From assembly GCF_021730305.1 (NCBI RefSeq), contig NZ_CP032674.1, positions 2,837,001 to 2,901,000 on the forward strand: 64,000 nucleotides of DNA, written 5' to 3'. Position numbers and translations under genes: made by a program. This document shows positions 52,474 through 62,169 of this stretch, piece after piece (position 1 is the first letter of the stretch; each line of letters begins with the position of its first letter). This DNA is from Xanthobacter sp. YC-JY1 (GTDB taxonomy: Bacteria; Pseudomonadota; Alphaproteobacteria; Rhizobiales; Xanthobacteraceae). The notes under the pieces were generated by a model. The model searched no databases and had not been told where the DNA came from. It was given only the letters and a program-made list of their open reading frames with translations.

Positions 52474-54585
52474 ATGCGGATGCTGCAAGGCAGAGGTTCG
52501 AGCCCCGCGTCCAGGGAGGAGGAGCCGGTGTCATCTCGGGAGCTGGGGGAAGCGCCGATCTTCGGCCGAAACGTCCTGCGGGCGTTCACGTCGCGCGCAT
52601 GCCGCGCCCTCCGGGCCGCGATAGCGGGAGGGCTTGCCGTCCTGATGTGCGCGGCGGCCGCAATCCCGCTCAAAGGAGCCGAGGCTGCGCAGGACCCGGT
52701 GCGCATGGTTCTCGATCGGCCCACCCTCACCGCTCTGGAGGGCCGGGGCTTCGCATTCGCCGCCCTTCTCGGGGCCCCGCGCGCCGCCACGCTGGCCGAG
52801 CTTCGATCGGCCAGCCCAATCTATGCCGACCTTGCCCGCTGGATCTCCGATGACGTGAAGGCGCTGCGCGCCGAGATGGCTGCCAACCGACGGCCGCTGC
52901 ACGAGGTCACGGACGACAATGTCGGACGGATCATGGACCTGCGCTGGCTCGCCTCGCCCCTCGCCAGCTTCAGGCTCATCGGCGTGGTCAACCGGACGGA
53001 CCGGCGGGATTTCACCGCGCTCACAGATCGGCCGTCGTGCGGCGAGGTACGGCTCATCTACCGCCTCGCCTACCGTTTCCAAAGGGGCGCCACCACCTAC
53101 GCGTCGCGGCTGCCCATCAACATCAATGCGGTGTTCGACGCCCCTCACGCGCCAGGTGGCGCATGCCCCGATCTCGCCCGCTTCTGGACGCCGCCGCCCG
53201 CGCTTTCCAGGTCCGGGGACATGGCGGAGTGGCTTGCCGCCGGCCCGCTCCGCGGCCTTTCCCTTCGGCAGATCGAGGTGAATGCGCAGGTGGTGCGCCT
53301 GCCCTCCGGCATGGAGACGGAACTGGGCGGCCAGGCCATCTATCTGATGCGCGTCTTCCGCATCGAAGGCGACCATCTGGTGCCGAAGCCGCTTGAGAAC
53401 ACGCCGGACGTGGCGCGCCTGTCCAAGGATGCCGCGCTGAAGGCCCGGCTCGTCGACTATGTGCGCGGCCATCTTCCGGAGATCGATCGCAGCGTCTATC
53501 AGCTGCCGGACGCCTTCTTGGCGGAAAAGGCGCTCTCCTTCTCAACCTTCGGCAGCGCGCGTACGGCGAACCACCCGTTCGCCAGCCTGTTCACGCCTTC
53601 GGATTTCGCCGGCCTTGCGTATGAGCAGCTCAGCTATGTGGCCTCCCCGGCAGGCCTGATCGCTCGGCTCGACGACAATACCTGCACCGGTTGCCATCAG
53701 GGCGCAGCGACAGCGGGCTTCCATCTCATCGGCTTCGATGAGCCCGGCACATCGCCTTTCAACGTGGTCAAGGTGCCGGTCTCGCCGCACCTTCATGCCG
53801 ACGATGTCAGGCGCCGGGCCTACCTTCACGCCCTTGCAGAGGGTCGTACGCCTGAAACCTTCCGCCCGCTGTCCATGACACCGCCGGCCGACTGGTCTCG
53901 CCCGGGACTGCCCGCGGCCGGGGCCGCGGCGGCGACCATGGCCTGCCTACTCCCCCAGCACGAGACAGCCTTACGCACGAGCTGGCGATGCGGCGAAGGA
54001 TTCGCCTGCGAGGCGATCGCCCACAACCCGCGCCTGCCCGTGGGGACCGGGCAATGCATGCCAAAACGCGCCACCGGAATCGTTTCCGGCATGGCCTGCC
54101 TTTCGGGCGAATTGGTGCCCGGCGTGGCGCCTTATCTCGACCGGTTTCGGATCGTACGGCAGATCAACAGCCCTTCCCCCTCGGCTTCGCCGGCTTCCTA
54201 CACCTGCCGCCCCGCCAAGCTCGGCGTTCCGGGGGGCTCCGCATACCGCCAATGCACGGAGGCGGAGCGCACCTTCGCCGGCAAAGGCGCCTCAGGCGAT
54301 CAACGCCCCCCGGAGATCTGCGCCTTCGTGGGCGGGAAAGCCTTCGATTTGTGCGTTGCAACAGATAATTTCGCAAAATGCATGAGCGCCAGCGTCGCCC
54401 GCGGCAATCGCCCGGCATGCGGCGAAGGCCGATTCTGCCGGGAGGACTTCATGTGCCAGGCTCTTCCGTCGAATCTGGCCGGCGCCGCGGCTTTGGCCAA
54501 CGACACCGGATACTGCTCGCCCACCTACTTCGTGTTCCAGATGCGCATCGACGGCCACCCCGACCCCGAACGCGGCGTGCCGTAG
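52474..54585 (+). CDS. Cys-rich exported protein with one CxxCH heme motif
   Basis: This 703-aa protein has an internal hydrophobic stretch typical of an export signal (AAIAGGLAVLMCAAAAIPLK, about residues 48-67). A single c-type heme motif CTGCH occurs at about residue 406 (LIARLDDNTCTGCHQGAATA). A C-terminal third has paired cysteines (RCGEGFACEAI, ACGEGRFCREDFMCQAL, LCVATDNFAKC). I do not recognise a named family. No distal heme ligand can be assigned. It diverges from the DMT transporter. The long N-terminal tail before the signal suggests the true start may be later, for example GTG 52528. Confidence 0.65.
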   Translation: MRMLQGRGSSPASREEEPVSSRELGEAPIFGRNVLRAFTSRACRALRAAIAGGLAVLMCAAAAIPLKGAEAAQDPVRMVLDRPTLTALEGRGFAFAALLGAPRAATLAELRSASPIYADLARWISDDVKALRAEMAANRRPLHEVTDDNVGRIMDLRWLASPLASFRLIGVVNRTDRRDFTALTDRPSCGEVRLIYRLAYRFQRGATTYASRLPININAVFDAPHAPGGACPDLARFWTPPPALSRSGDMAEWLAAGPLRGLSLRQIEVNAQVVRLPSGMETELGGQAIYLMRVFRIEGDHLVPKPLENTPDVARLSKDAALKARLVDYVRGHLPEIDRSVYQLPDAFLAEKALSFSTFGSARTANHPFASLFTPSDFAGLAYEQLSYVASPAGLIARLDDNTCTGCHQGAATAGFHLIGFDEPGTSPFNVVKVPVSPHLHADDVRRRAYLHALAEGRTPETFRPLSMTPPADWSRPGLPAAGAAAATMACLLPQHETALRTSWRCGEGFACEAIAHNPRLPVGTGQCMPKRATGIVSGMACLSGELVPGVAPYLDRFRIVRQINSPSPSASPASYTCRPAKLGVPGGSAYRQCTEAERTFAGKGASGDQRPPEICAFVGGKAFDLCVATDNFAKCMSASVARGNRPACGEGRFCREDFMCQALPSNLAGAAALANDTGYCSPTYFVFQMRIDGHPDPERGVP

Positions 54586-54606
54586 TGAGGTATCACTATA
54601 TTTTTC
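54583..54606 (+). terminator. Weak terminator-like hairpin
   Basis: TAGTGA / TCACTA (6 bp, overlapping the stop codon) with a GGTA loop is followed by TATTTTTC. The stem is A/T-rich, so strength is doubtful. Confidence 0.4.
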
Positions 54607-55223
54607 AAGATGTTGTGAACCCCTCCTCTCCGTCAATGCCCCGCTTGCGTCGGATCGCCGGCGCACCCAGCGCGCCTCGCAGCGGCGTATTGACGCATCG
54701 CGGTAGTCCAGTGGGCGAGATTGCGGAGGGTCAAAAGGGTCGCGGGCGGATAGTCAAAATTCTTGATTCGAGGGCGAAAGGCGCGGCGTTGGCCGTGAGA
54801 CAAACCTTGGGCTGCGAAAAGGTGCATCGCCGGTATGTCAATGCCAAAAGACGAGGCTTCCGCCGTTAGGCCAAGCACTTGGAATTTATTCTGCGGTGCA
54901 GCATTGCCCAAAACTTGAGCGCACGACTTGAGCGACATCATCGCACAAGTCGACGAGCCATCTCGACGAGCAAAAAGTCATTGTCCTGTTTTCATCTTCC
55001 GGCATTCAACTCACCTACACACGATTCGGACAGGCATTTATTTGAGATTTTTCGGATATTTCGACGATCTATTCTTACTGTAACTGATTGTTTCAAGGAT
55101 ATGACGCTGGAGTATACACCCTCTGGCCCGGCTTTACTCACTTGTCGATCTCCTGCCGAAGTGCTATGTTCACCTCACAATTTCACATCTCCTTGCGGTA
55201 GCCATCTGCCGACTGAGGGACGA
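54607..55223. other. 0.6-kb non-coding leader region before the sugar transferase
   Basis: No gene-like frame is seen. The region is A/T-richer than average toward its end (54950-55130). It includes GCGGTAG at 54700-54706 and TGCGGTAGC at 55194-55202, the latter just before the sugar transferase start. It probably holds the promoter of the gene at 55224. Confidence 0.5.
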
Positions 55224-56687
55224 ATGTCGCTTTCCACGGACAACATGCGGGTTGAACGGGCGAGCGAAGCGCATCGGTCTGGGGTCACCCCTACGCTCGA
55301 CTACGCGTCGATGCCGCCGCTCTTCGTTGTGGCCGACGTCGTCCTTATTCTGGGACTGAGCATCCTCGTCGATTTCCTGTTCTCGGCACAATTGAGCAGC
55401 GGGTTCGAGGTCACGCAGCCCGTTGGCATCGGCATTCTCGCGGCTGTGGCCTTCGTGCTCACCACCATCTCGCGCGGGCTCTACAAGCCGTGGCGCATGG
55501 TGCGTGTGGTCGAGGAAGTGCGCGCGACGATGGTCAACTGGACCTTCGCCATCCTCGTCGTCGCAACGGTGATCTTCTGCCTCAAGGTGGCGGGAAGCAC
55601 GTCGCGCGTCTCCACCGGGGCCTTTGCCGTTCTCGGCTTCTTCGCTCTCCCGGCAGCCCGTTGGGCGATGGCTGTCTGGCTGCGTCGGGCCATTGCGAGC
55701 GGCGCCGTGAAGGGACGCGCAACCATTCTGGTCGGCGACGCGGGCGAACTCGCCAAGGTGGTACCTGCCCACATGCTGGTGCGGCTCGGCCTGAACGAGG
55801 TGCGGCGCTTCAGCCTCTCCACGCCGGATGGTTCTGCGAAGGAGCTGCTCTCTACATCCGACAAGGATGCGCTGAAGGCGGCGCTGCAGTTCGCCCGGCA
55901 GCACCGCGTCGAGGAAATCGTCCTCGCCATGCCGTGGAGCGACGTGGATCGGCTCGATGCCGTGCGCGCCCGGCTGCGCTCGGTGCCGCTTCCGGTAAAG
56001 CTTCTTCCGGACGAGATCATCAGCGAGCTGCTCGACGCGCCGCGCGTCGATTTCGGCTCGTCCATCGCCATTGAGGTCCAGCGCGCACCCCTGTCGCGCT
56101 TCGAGCTGGCGCAGAAGCGCCTTCTGGACATTGCCGTCGCCAGCTGCGCCGTTCTCCTGTTGCTGCCCCTGTTCGCCATCATCGCCACCGCGATCAAGCT
56201 CGACAGCCGCGGCCCGGTGATCTTCCGTCAGCGCCGCAACGGCTTCGGCGGCCGTGAATTCACCATCTACAAGTTCCGCTCCATGACGGTGATGGAGGAC
56301 GGGACGAAGGTTGTGCAGGCGCAGCGCAACGACAAGCGCGTCACGCGTGTCGGCCGCTTCCTGCGCGCATCGAGCCTCGACGAGCTACCGCAGGTGCTAA
56401 ACGTGCTGTTCGGGCAGATGTCCATCGTGGGACCGCGGCCCCATGCGATCGCTCATGACGACGAATATTCGAAGCTGATTTCCGGCTATGCGTTCCGCCA
56501 CCACGTCAAGCCGGGCATCACCGGCTGGGCCCAGGTGCAGGGCTTCCGCGGCGAGACTGCGGAGCTTGAGCAGATGGAGCGCCGGATCGAGATGGACCTC
56601 TGGTACATCAACAATTGGTCGGTCTGGATCGATATCAAGATCATCCTGAAGACCTTCCTCGAGGTCCTGCGCAAGGAAGCCTATTGA
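55224..56687 (+). CDS. Undecaprenyl-phosphate sugar phosphotransferase (WcaJ type)
   Basis: This 487-aa protein loads the first sugar phosphate onto undecaprenyl phosphate. It has four N-terminal membrane segments, a CoA-binding-like middle domain, a fifth hydrophobic hairpin ([20 protein letters not shown]) and the bacterial sugar transferase domain: [65 protein letters not shown], and [20 protein letters not shown]. The ATG at 55224 follows GAGGGA; the frame open to 54879 is not gene-like. It is monocistronic. Confidence 0.94.
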   Translation: MSLSTDNMRVERASEAHRSGVTPTLDYASMPPLFVVADVVLILGLSILVDFLFSAQLSSGFEVTQPVGIGILAAVAFVLTTISRGLYKPWRMVRVVEEVRATMVNWTFAILVVATVIFCLKVAGSTSRVSTGAFAVLGFFALPAARWAMAVWLRRAIASGAVKGRATILVGDAGELAKVVPAHMLVRLGLNEVRRFSLSTPDGSAKELLSTSDKDALKAALQFARQHRVEEIVLAMPWSDVDRLDAVRARLRSVPLPVKLLPDEIISELLDAPRVDFGSSIAIEVQRAPLSRFELAQKRLLDIAVASCAVLLLLPLFAIIATAIKLDSRGPVIFRQRRNGFGGREFTIYKFRSMTVMEDGTKVVQAQRNDKRVTRVGRFLRASSLDELPQVLNVLFGQMSIVGPRPHAIAHDDEYSKLISGYAFRHHVKPGITGWAQVQGFRGETAELEQMERRIEMDLWYINNWSVWIDIKIILKTFLEVLRKEAY

Positions 56688-57430
56688 GGCGCTGCCGGGG
56701 GAGCATGGCGGTTCGGCCCGCTCTCCTGCCTTGCGATGAGCCTTCCGGATGCGCGACTGAAAAGGCGCATCGTTCGCTCGGCGGCTTTGCCTGTCCTGCG
56801 ACCCCGATCAATCGGCTCGCCCGTTGAAGCACCGCAAAAGCGCCCCTGCCAGCGGTCGCGAACCTTGACCAAATTGCTCCTGCTCCCTTGCCGCCGGGTC
56901 GCCTAGCCGGACAACGTAATCGCAAATCCTCGGCAATATTTGATTAACCCTACCGTTTGATCAAAGCAGACGTCGGATCATTTTTCATCGCCCCCTTCCC
57001 ACCCATTTGAGTAAATGCAACGCAACAATCGCGCTAACGACTGCTGGGGGGCAGATAAAATGATAGCCGAATCCGTTCTGGCCCTATGGGGCATGTTGTG
57101 CTGCTCGGTGGCCTATATCGTCTTCATGGTCCGCGTGAGCTGAGGGGAGAACGGGAGGGCCAAGAGCCCGCCAGCAGTTCGCCCCGCTCACCCTGACCCG
57201 CTCTTGGGCAGAGCCAAACGCCGGAGAAGCCCGGCGCGCTCCTCGCTCCGAACTCGTGCCGCCCTCCCCTTGCTGGCTCACTACGAACAGGTGGCCGAAC
57301 CCTGACGGCCGCCGGCTCGGTCCGCCCCCTGCTCTTTGGGCGCGTTGATGCCGCGGGAGCGCTGATCTAAGAATGCGGGCGACCCCGGCGAAGCTTCCGC
57401 CGTCCGGCGCGATCTTTGCGGGGACCGTTC
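56688..57430. other. 0.7-kb intergenic region with one tiny frame
   Basis: Apart from the 27-codon frame at 57060, no gene is seen. The self-complementary TTTGATCAAA occurs around 56957. A long-range inverted repeat CCAAGAGC / GCTCTTGG lies downstream of the small frame (about 57160-57217). Confidence 0.5.
57060..57143 (+). CDS. Possible 27-aa single-pass membrane peptide
   Basis: The frame reads MIAESVLALWGMLCCSVAYI then VFMVRVS, essentially one membrane helix with two cysteines, ending in TGA. A strong GGGGGG ribosome site lies 9-15 bases before the ATG (CTGGGGGGCAGATAAA). It has the size and composition of known bacterial small membrane proteins. No homologue is recognised. Confidence 0.45.
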   Translation: MIAESVLALWGMLCCSVAYIVFMVRVS

Positions 57431-58471
57431 TTGACCTTCACCAAAGCCCCCATCTTCGTCACCGGCGCGGCCGGTTTCATCGGCGCCGCCGTCGCCGAGC
57501 GGTTGCTTGCGATGGGGCAGGCCGTCGTCGGCATCGACGATCTCAACGCCTATTATGACGTGCGGCTCAAGGAAGCCCGGCTCGCCCGGCTGATGAGCCA
57601 CCCCGGCTTCAGCTTCGAGCGCCTGACCTTGGCGGACCGCGCCGCCACCGCCGATGTCTTCGCCCGCCACCGGCCGAGCCATGTGGTCCATCTCGCGGCG
57701 CAGGCGGGCGTGCGCTACTCCATCGAGCATCCCGAGACCTACATCGACTCGAACCTCGTGGGCTTCGGCAATGTGCTGGAAGGCTGCCGCCATGGCGGCG
57801 TCGCGCACCTCGTCTATGCCTCATCGAGCTCGGTCTACGGCGCCAATACCGATTTGCCCTTCCGGGTGGAACAGACGGTGGACCACCCCATCAGCCTCTA
57901 CGCCGCCACCAAGAAGGCGAACGAGCTGATGGCCCACGCTTATTCCCACCTCTACCGGCTGCCGGTGAGCGGGCTGCGCTTTTTCACCGTCTACGGCCCG
58001 TGGGGACGGCCGGACATGGCGGTGTTCCTGTTCACCGATGCCATCTGGCACGGCCGGCCGATCAAGGTGTTCAACAACGGCGACATGCAGCGGGACTTCA
58101 CCTTCATCGACGATGTGGTGGATGCCGTGGTCGCTCTGCTCCCCAAGCCCGCGACGCCCGATCCCGCCTGGACCGGGGCGGACCCGGACCCGGCGACCTC
58201 GAACGCGCCCTATCGCATCTACAATGTGGGCAACCACAGCCCCGAGCCGCTGATGGCGCTGATCGGCCATATCGAGGAGGCTTTGGGCCGCAAGGCGGAG
58301 CTGGACTTCCAGCCCATGCAGGCCGGAGACGTGCAGGCCACCTTCGCCGACGTCACCAGCCTCGCGCAGGCGGTGGACTTCGCGCCGCGCACCCCCCTGA
58401 AGGAGGGCGTCGCCCGCTTCGCCACATGGTATCGCGAGGTCTGGCTCGGCCAGATCGCGAAGGAAAACTAG
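57431..58471 (+). CDS. UDP-glucuronate 4-epimerase-like NAD-dependent epimerase
   Basis: This 346-aa epimerase has IFVTGAAGFIGAAVAERLLA, IDDLNAYYDVRLKEARLARL (the segment typical of UDP-glucuronate 4-epimerases such as LpsL), HLAAQAGVRYSIEHPETYID, YASSSSVYGANTDLPF, LYAATKKANELMAHAYSHLY and FTVYGPWGRPDMA. It would make UDP-galacturonate from the udg product. The TTG at 57431 has GGGGA 7 bases upstream; another TTG at 57416 is possible. Confidence 0.9.
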   Translation: MTFTKAPIFVTGAAGFIGAAVAERLLAMGQAVVGIDDLNAYYDVRLKEARLARLMSHPGFSFERLTLADRAATADVFARHRPSHVVHLAAQAGVRYSIEHPETYIDSNLVGFGNVLEGCRHGGVAHLVYASSSSVYGANTDLPFRVEQTVDHPISLYAATKKANELMAHAYSHLYRLPVSGLRFFTVYGPWGRPDMAVFLFTDAIWHGRPIKVFNNGDMQRDFTFIDDVVDAVVALLPKPATPDPAWTGADPDPATSNAPYRIYNVGNHSPEPLMALIGHIEEALGRKAELDFQPMQAGDVQATFADVTSLAQAVDFAPRTPLKEGVARFATWYREVWLGQIAKEN

Positions 58472-58477
58472 GCGGCC

Positions 58478-59230
58478 TCAGCCGCGCGAATTGTCCTCGA
58501 CCATCCGGGCGACGGCATCGCCGGCGGCGGCCAGCGTCTCCGGCTCGCGGGCGCGCACCACGAGATTGGTCTTGTAGCGCCCGTCCACCTCGTCGCGGAA
58601 CGGGTAGGAGCCGATGATGGCGTCGGGATAGGTCTCGGCGATCTTGCGCAACGGGGCGGCGATGTCGCCCTCCTTCGCCTCGGCGAGGATCGTGCGCGAG
58701 AGCATGGGCCGGCCCTTGCGCAGCTCCGGCAGCACCGCCTCCAGCATCGACTGCATGATGCGTGGCACGCCGGCCATGACGATGACGTTCCCGATGCGGA
58801 AGCCAGGCGCCTTGGACACCTCGTTCACCACGAGGGTCGCGCCGGCGGGAATGCGCGCCATGCGCAGGCGCGCCTCGTTCAGGTCCTTCTCGGCGATATA
58901 TTCGAGCAGCATGGCGCGGGCGCGCGGATCCACGTCGATGGAAACCCCGAAGGCCTTGGCGATGGCGTCGGCGGTAATGTCGTCATGGGTCGGGCCGATG
59001 CCGCCGGTGGTGAAGACATAGTCGAAGCGGGCACGCAGCGCGTTGACCGCCGCCACGATGTCCTCTTCCACGTCTGCCACCACCCGGACCTCCCGCAGGT
59101 CGATGCCCACGTCGGTCAGCCGCTCGGCGATGTGACCGATATTCTTGTCCTTGGTCCGGCCGGAGAGAACCTCGTCGCCAATCACGATCAGCGCAGCCGT
59201 GACCGATCGCGCGTCGCCTGCCTCAACCAT
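58478..59230 (-). CDS. CinA N-terminal-type (molybdopterin-binding fold) protein
   Basis: This 250-aa protein has the MoaB/MogA-like fold of CinA: ALIVIGDEVLSGRTKDKNIG, DYVFTTGGIGPTHDDITADA, VIVMAGVPRIMQSMLEA, IGSYPF. Only this domain is present; the C-terminal nicotinamide mononucleotide deamidase domain of full CinA is missing, as in many alphaproteobacteria. The reaction is uncertain. It converges with the epimerase gene and diverges from the ATP-grasp gene. Confidence 0.85.
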   Translation of the reverse strand: MVEAGDARSVTAALIVIGDEVLSGRTKDKNIGHIAERLTDVGIDLREVRVVADVEEDIVAAVNALRARFDYVFTTGGIGPTHDDITADAIAKAFGVSIDVDPRARAMLLEYIAEKDLNEARLRMARIPAGATLVVNEVSKAPGFRIGNVIVMAGVPRIMQSMLEAVLPELRKGRPMLSRTILAEAKEGDIAAPLRKIAETYPDAIIGSYPFRDEVDGRYKTNLVVRAREPETLAAAGDAVARMVEDNSRG

Positions 59231-59400
59231 GTCTCAGATCCCTGCCCTTGCCGGCGTCAGCCGGGGTTTGTTTGCCTAAAATCAAGGCACATTTAAAGCG
59301 TGAGCGGCGCATTCGCTCCGCTTTCCCGTTTAGCACTTCTTTGGCACGATGTTTGTTAAGTTCATGGGGTGCTTCCCCGGGGCGTGGAGTGTCGATCCCA

Positions 59401-60816
59401 ATGCCGCATGCGTTCGATGAAATGTCCAGTACCGACGGCGGGGTAAGGCCGGCCTACGAGACCCTCCAGCGCTGGCTCGCCGAAGTGCCCCAGGACGTGC
59501 TGGACCATCGGCGCAAGGAGGCCGAATTCATCTTCCGGCGAATCGGCATCACCTTCGCCGTCTATGGCGAGCAGAACGCCCAGGAACGCCTCATCCCCTT
59601 CGACATCGTGCCCCGCATCCTCACCAAGGACGAGTGGAGCCGCCTGTCCCGTGGGCTCGAGCAGCGCGTCAAGGCGCTGAACATGTACATCAAGGACGTG
59701 TACTCGAAGCGGGAGATTCTCAAAGCCGGCGTGGTGCCTGAGAACCTCGTCTACCAAAACCCCGCCTTCCGCCCGGAAATGAACGGGCAGCGCGTGCCGC
59801 ACGATCTCTATGTCCACATTGCCGGCATCGACATCGTCCGCACCGACCCCGACAAATTCTATGTGCTGGAAGACAACGCCCGCACCCCGTCCGGCGTCTC
59901 CTACATGCTGGAGAACCGGGAAATCATGCTGCGGCTGTTCCCGGAGCTGTTCTCCATGCACCGCGTCGCGCCGGTGGAGAATTACGCCGACGACCTGCTC
60001 GCCACCCTGCGCTCGCTCTCGCCCCATGGCGGCCATGAGCCGAACGTGGTGATCCTCACCCCCGGCATCCACAATTCGGCCTATTACGAGCACTCGTTCC
60101 TCGCGGACAAGCTGGGCGTCGACCTCGTGGAGGGTCGCGACCTGTTCGTGAAGGATGCGGTGGTCTACATGCGCACCACCGAAGGGCCGAAGCGGGTGGA
60201 CGTGATCTACCGCCGCCTCGACGACGACTTCCTCGATCCCCTCGCCTTCCGCCGCGACAGCGTGCTCGGCGTGCCGGGGCTGATGAGCGCCTACCAGGCC
60301 GGAAACGTCACCCTGACCAATGCCGTGGGAACGGGCGTCGCCGACGACAAGGCCGTCTATTCCTACATGCCGGACATCATCAAGTTCTACCTCGGCGAGG
60401 AGCCCCTGCTCCCCAACGTGCCGACCTGGCGCTGCCGCGAGGCGGACCATCTGAAGTACGTGCTGGAGCACTTGCCCGAGCTGGTGGTGAAGGAAGTGCA
60501 CGGCTCCGGCGGCTACGGCATGCTGGTGGGCCCGGCCTCCGACAAGGCGCAGATCGAGAAGTTCCGCGACAAGCTCAAGGCAGACCCGGCCAACTTCATC
60601 GCCCAGCCGACGCTGGCGCTCTCCACCTGCCCGACACTGGTGGAAAAGGGCATCGCCCCGCGCCACGTGGACCTGCGCCCGTTCATCCTCTCCGGCTCCG
60701 ACAAGGTGCGCATCGTCCCCGGCGGCCTCACCCGCGTCGCCATGAAGGAGGGCTCCCTCGTGGTGAATTCCAGCCAGGGCGGCGGCACCAAGGACACCTG
60801 GGTGCTAGACGCATGA
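59401..60816 (+). CDS. Circularly permuted type 2 ATP-grasp protein
   Basis: This 471-aa protein belongs to the DUF404/DUF407 family: YETLQRWLAEVPQDVLDHRR, DNARTPSGVSYMLENREIML, IYRRLDDDFLDPLAFR, VPTWRCREADHLKYVLEHLP, VVKEVHGSGGYGMLVGP and HVDLRPFILSGSDKVRIVPG, ending GGGTKDTWVLDA. ATP-grasp enzymes join a carboxylate to an amine; a role in making a peptide or tag is predicted for this family. It is the first of three genes (with alpha-E and transglutaminase) that are known partners. The ATG at 59401 has GGAG 12-15 bases upstream. The 3' end is part of 36-bp tandem repeats. Confidence 0.9.
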   Translation: MPHAFDEMSSTDGGVRPAYETLQRWLAEVPQDVLDHRRKEAEFIFRRIGITFAVYGEQNAQERLIPFDIVPRILTKDEWSRLSRGLEQRVKALNMYIKDVYSKREILKAGVVPENLVYQNPAFRPEMNGQRVPHDLYVHIAGIDIVRTDPDKFYVLEDNARTPSGVSYMLENREIMLRLFPELFSMHRVAPVENYADDLLATLRSLSPHGGHEPNVVILTPGIHNSAYYEHSFLADKLGVDLVEGRDLFVKDAVVYMRTTEGPKRVDVIYRRLDDDFLDPLAFRRDSVLGVPGLMSAYQAGNVTLTNAVGTGVADDKAVYSYMPDIIKFYLGEEPLLPNVPTWRCREADHLKYVLEHLPELVVKEVHGSGGYGMLVGPASDKAQIEKFRDKLKADPANFIAQPTLALSTCPTLVEKGIAPRHVDLRPFILSGSDKVRIVPGGLTRVAMKEGSLVVNSSQGGGTKDTWVLDA

Positions 60817-60906
60817 GCGCGAGCGCTCACGCTCTGGGTCCTCGACGCATGAGCGCCGGCGCTCATGCTCTGGGTTCTGGATGCAGGAGCAGGGGCGCTC
60901 ACGCTT
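60799..60906 (+). repeat. 36-bp tandem repeats at the end of the ATP-grasp gene
   Basis: Three units start with TGGGT at 60799, 60835 and 60871. The first two share GACGCATGAGCGC at the same offset (60808 and 60844); the third is diverged. A further copy of that 13-mer stands at 61052-61064. The first unit contains the last codons (WVLDA stop) of the gene, so the repeats are copies of the gene end. Each has a GAGCGC/GCGCTC dyad. The 293-base gap to the next gene holds nothing else clear. Confidence 0.75.
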
Positions 60907-61109
60907 TCGCTTTTCCACGCATGGGCGCTATCGTTCGTGCAGGTTTCTCCCCGCGCACGGGCATCCCGGCCCGTGCCACAGCCGGAGCCGGGGCCCCGCC
61001 CGGTTCCCCCGCCTGAACCGCCCCCGGAGGCGCCACGCCATCCGGGTGCAGGACGCATGAGCGCGGCCGAACCGCGCCGCGCACCCTCTCCTTCCGCAAC
61101 GGGCTCCCC

Positions 61110-62060
61110 ATGCTTTCCCGCACCGCCGACAACCTCTACTGGCTGACCCGCTACGTCGAACGCGCCGACTGCCTGGCCCGCATCCTCGACGTCTCCCAGC
61201 GCCTCGCCTACACGCCCGTGACCTACGGCGGCTCCACCAACGAGTGGAGTTCGGCCGTACTCACCGCAGGCTGCGCCGACGAGTTCGTCGCGCGCTATGG
61301 TCCGCTGGAGGAGGCGAAGGAGGAGAACGTGGTGTCGTTCCTCGCCTTCGAGTCGGAGAACCCCTCCTCCATCCGCAACTGCTTCGAGGTGGCCCGCACC
61401 AACGCCCGTTCGGTGCGCACGGCGCTGACCTCGGAGATGTGGGATGTGATCAATTCCGCCTGGATCGAGCTGCGCAATTTCCCCAACCGCGCGTTGACGC
61501 GCGACGAGCTCTCGCGCTTCCTCGCCTTCGTGAAGGAGACGTCGCTGCGCTTCGACGGGGCGACTTTCCGCACCATGCTGCGCAATGACGGCTACTGGTT
61601 CGCTCGCTCCGGCGCCCAGCTGGAGCGTGCCGACAACACCGCCCGCATCCTCGACGTGAAGTATCACGTGCTGCTGCCGGAGAAAGAGCACATCGGCGGC
61701 CCGCTCGACTACTTCCAGTGGGCGTCCATCCTGCGCTCGGTCTCGGCGCTCACCGCCTTCCACTGGGTCTATCGCGACAGCGTGAAACCGTGGCTGGTGG
61801 CGGATCTGCTCATCCTGAACCGGCAGATGCCGCGTTCGCTGGCGGCCTGCTACGACAGCCTCGCCCGCAATCTGGACGACATCGCCTCGGTCTATGGTCG
61901 GCAGGGTCCGTCCCAGCGGCAGGCGCGTGCCATGCTGGCGCGGCTCACCAACAAGTCCATCGACGATATCTTCCAGACAGGCCTGCACGAGTTCATTTCC
62001 GAGTTCATCTCGGACAACAACAAGCTCGGCGCCGAGATCACCGAGCAGTATCTGACCTGA
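61110..62060 (+). CDS. Alpha-E domain protein (DUF403)
   Basis: This 316-aa all-helical protein has the family pattern: MLSRTADNLYWLTRYVERAD at the start, ENPSSIRNCFEVARTNARSV, MLRNDGYWFARSGAQLERAD and the C-terminal LHEFISEFISDNNKLGAEIT. Its function is unknown; it is nearly always linked to the permuted ATP-grasp and transglutaminase genes, as here. It probably works in the same complex or pathway. Confidence 0.9.
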   Translation: MLSRTADNLYWLTRYVERADCLARILDVSQRLAYTPVTYGGSTNEWSSAVLTAGCADEFVARYGPLEEAKEENVVSFLAFESENPSSIRNCFEVARTNARSVRTALTSEMWDVINSAWIELRNFPNRALTRDELSRFLAFVKETSLRFDGATFRTMLRNDGYWFARSGAQLERADNTARILDVKYHVLLPEKEHIGGPLDYFQWASILRSVSALTAFHWVYRDSVKPWLVADLLILNRQMPRSLAACYDSLARNLDDIASVYGRQGPSQRQARAMLARLTNKSIDDIFQTGLHEFISEFISDNNKLGAEITEQYLT

Positions 62061-62169
62061 CCCCGGGGCCGATCGCGGCCCCATCAGCTTCCCCGTCGGC
62101 GCGGCCGGCTCGCGCCGGGGGACTGTCAGTCGCGGCGCGCGCGCCGCATCGTCACCAGGGACTCCCGCA

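Noticed and set aside
54633-54941. 102-codon frame on the minus strand before the sugar transferase
   Set aside because: No ribosome-binding site and no recognisable domain; base use does not follow the genome's coding pattern.
59341-59356. Sigma-54-like promoter TTGGCACGATGTTTGT before the ATP-grasp gene
   Set aside because: The -24 part fits well but the invariant -12 GC is replaced by GT, so a functional sigma-54 promoter is unlikely.
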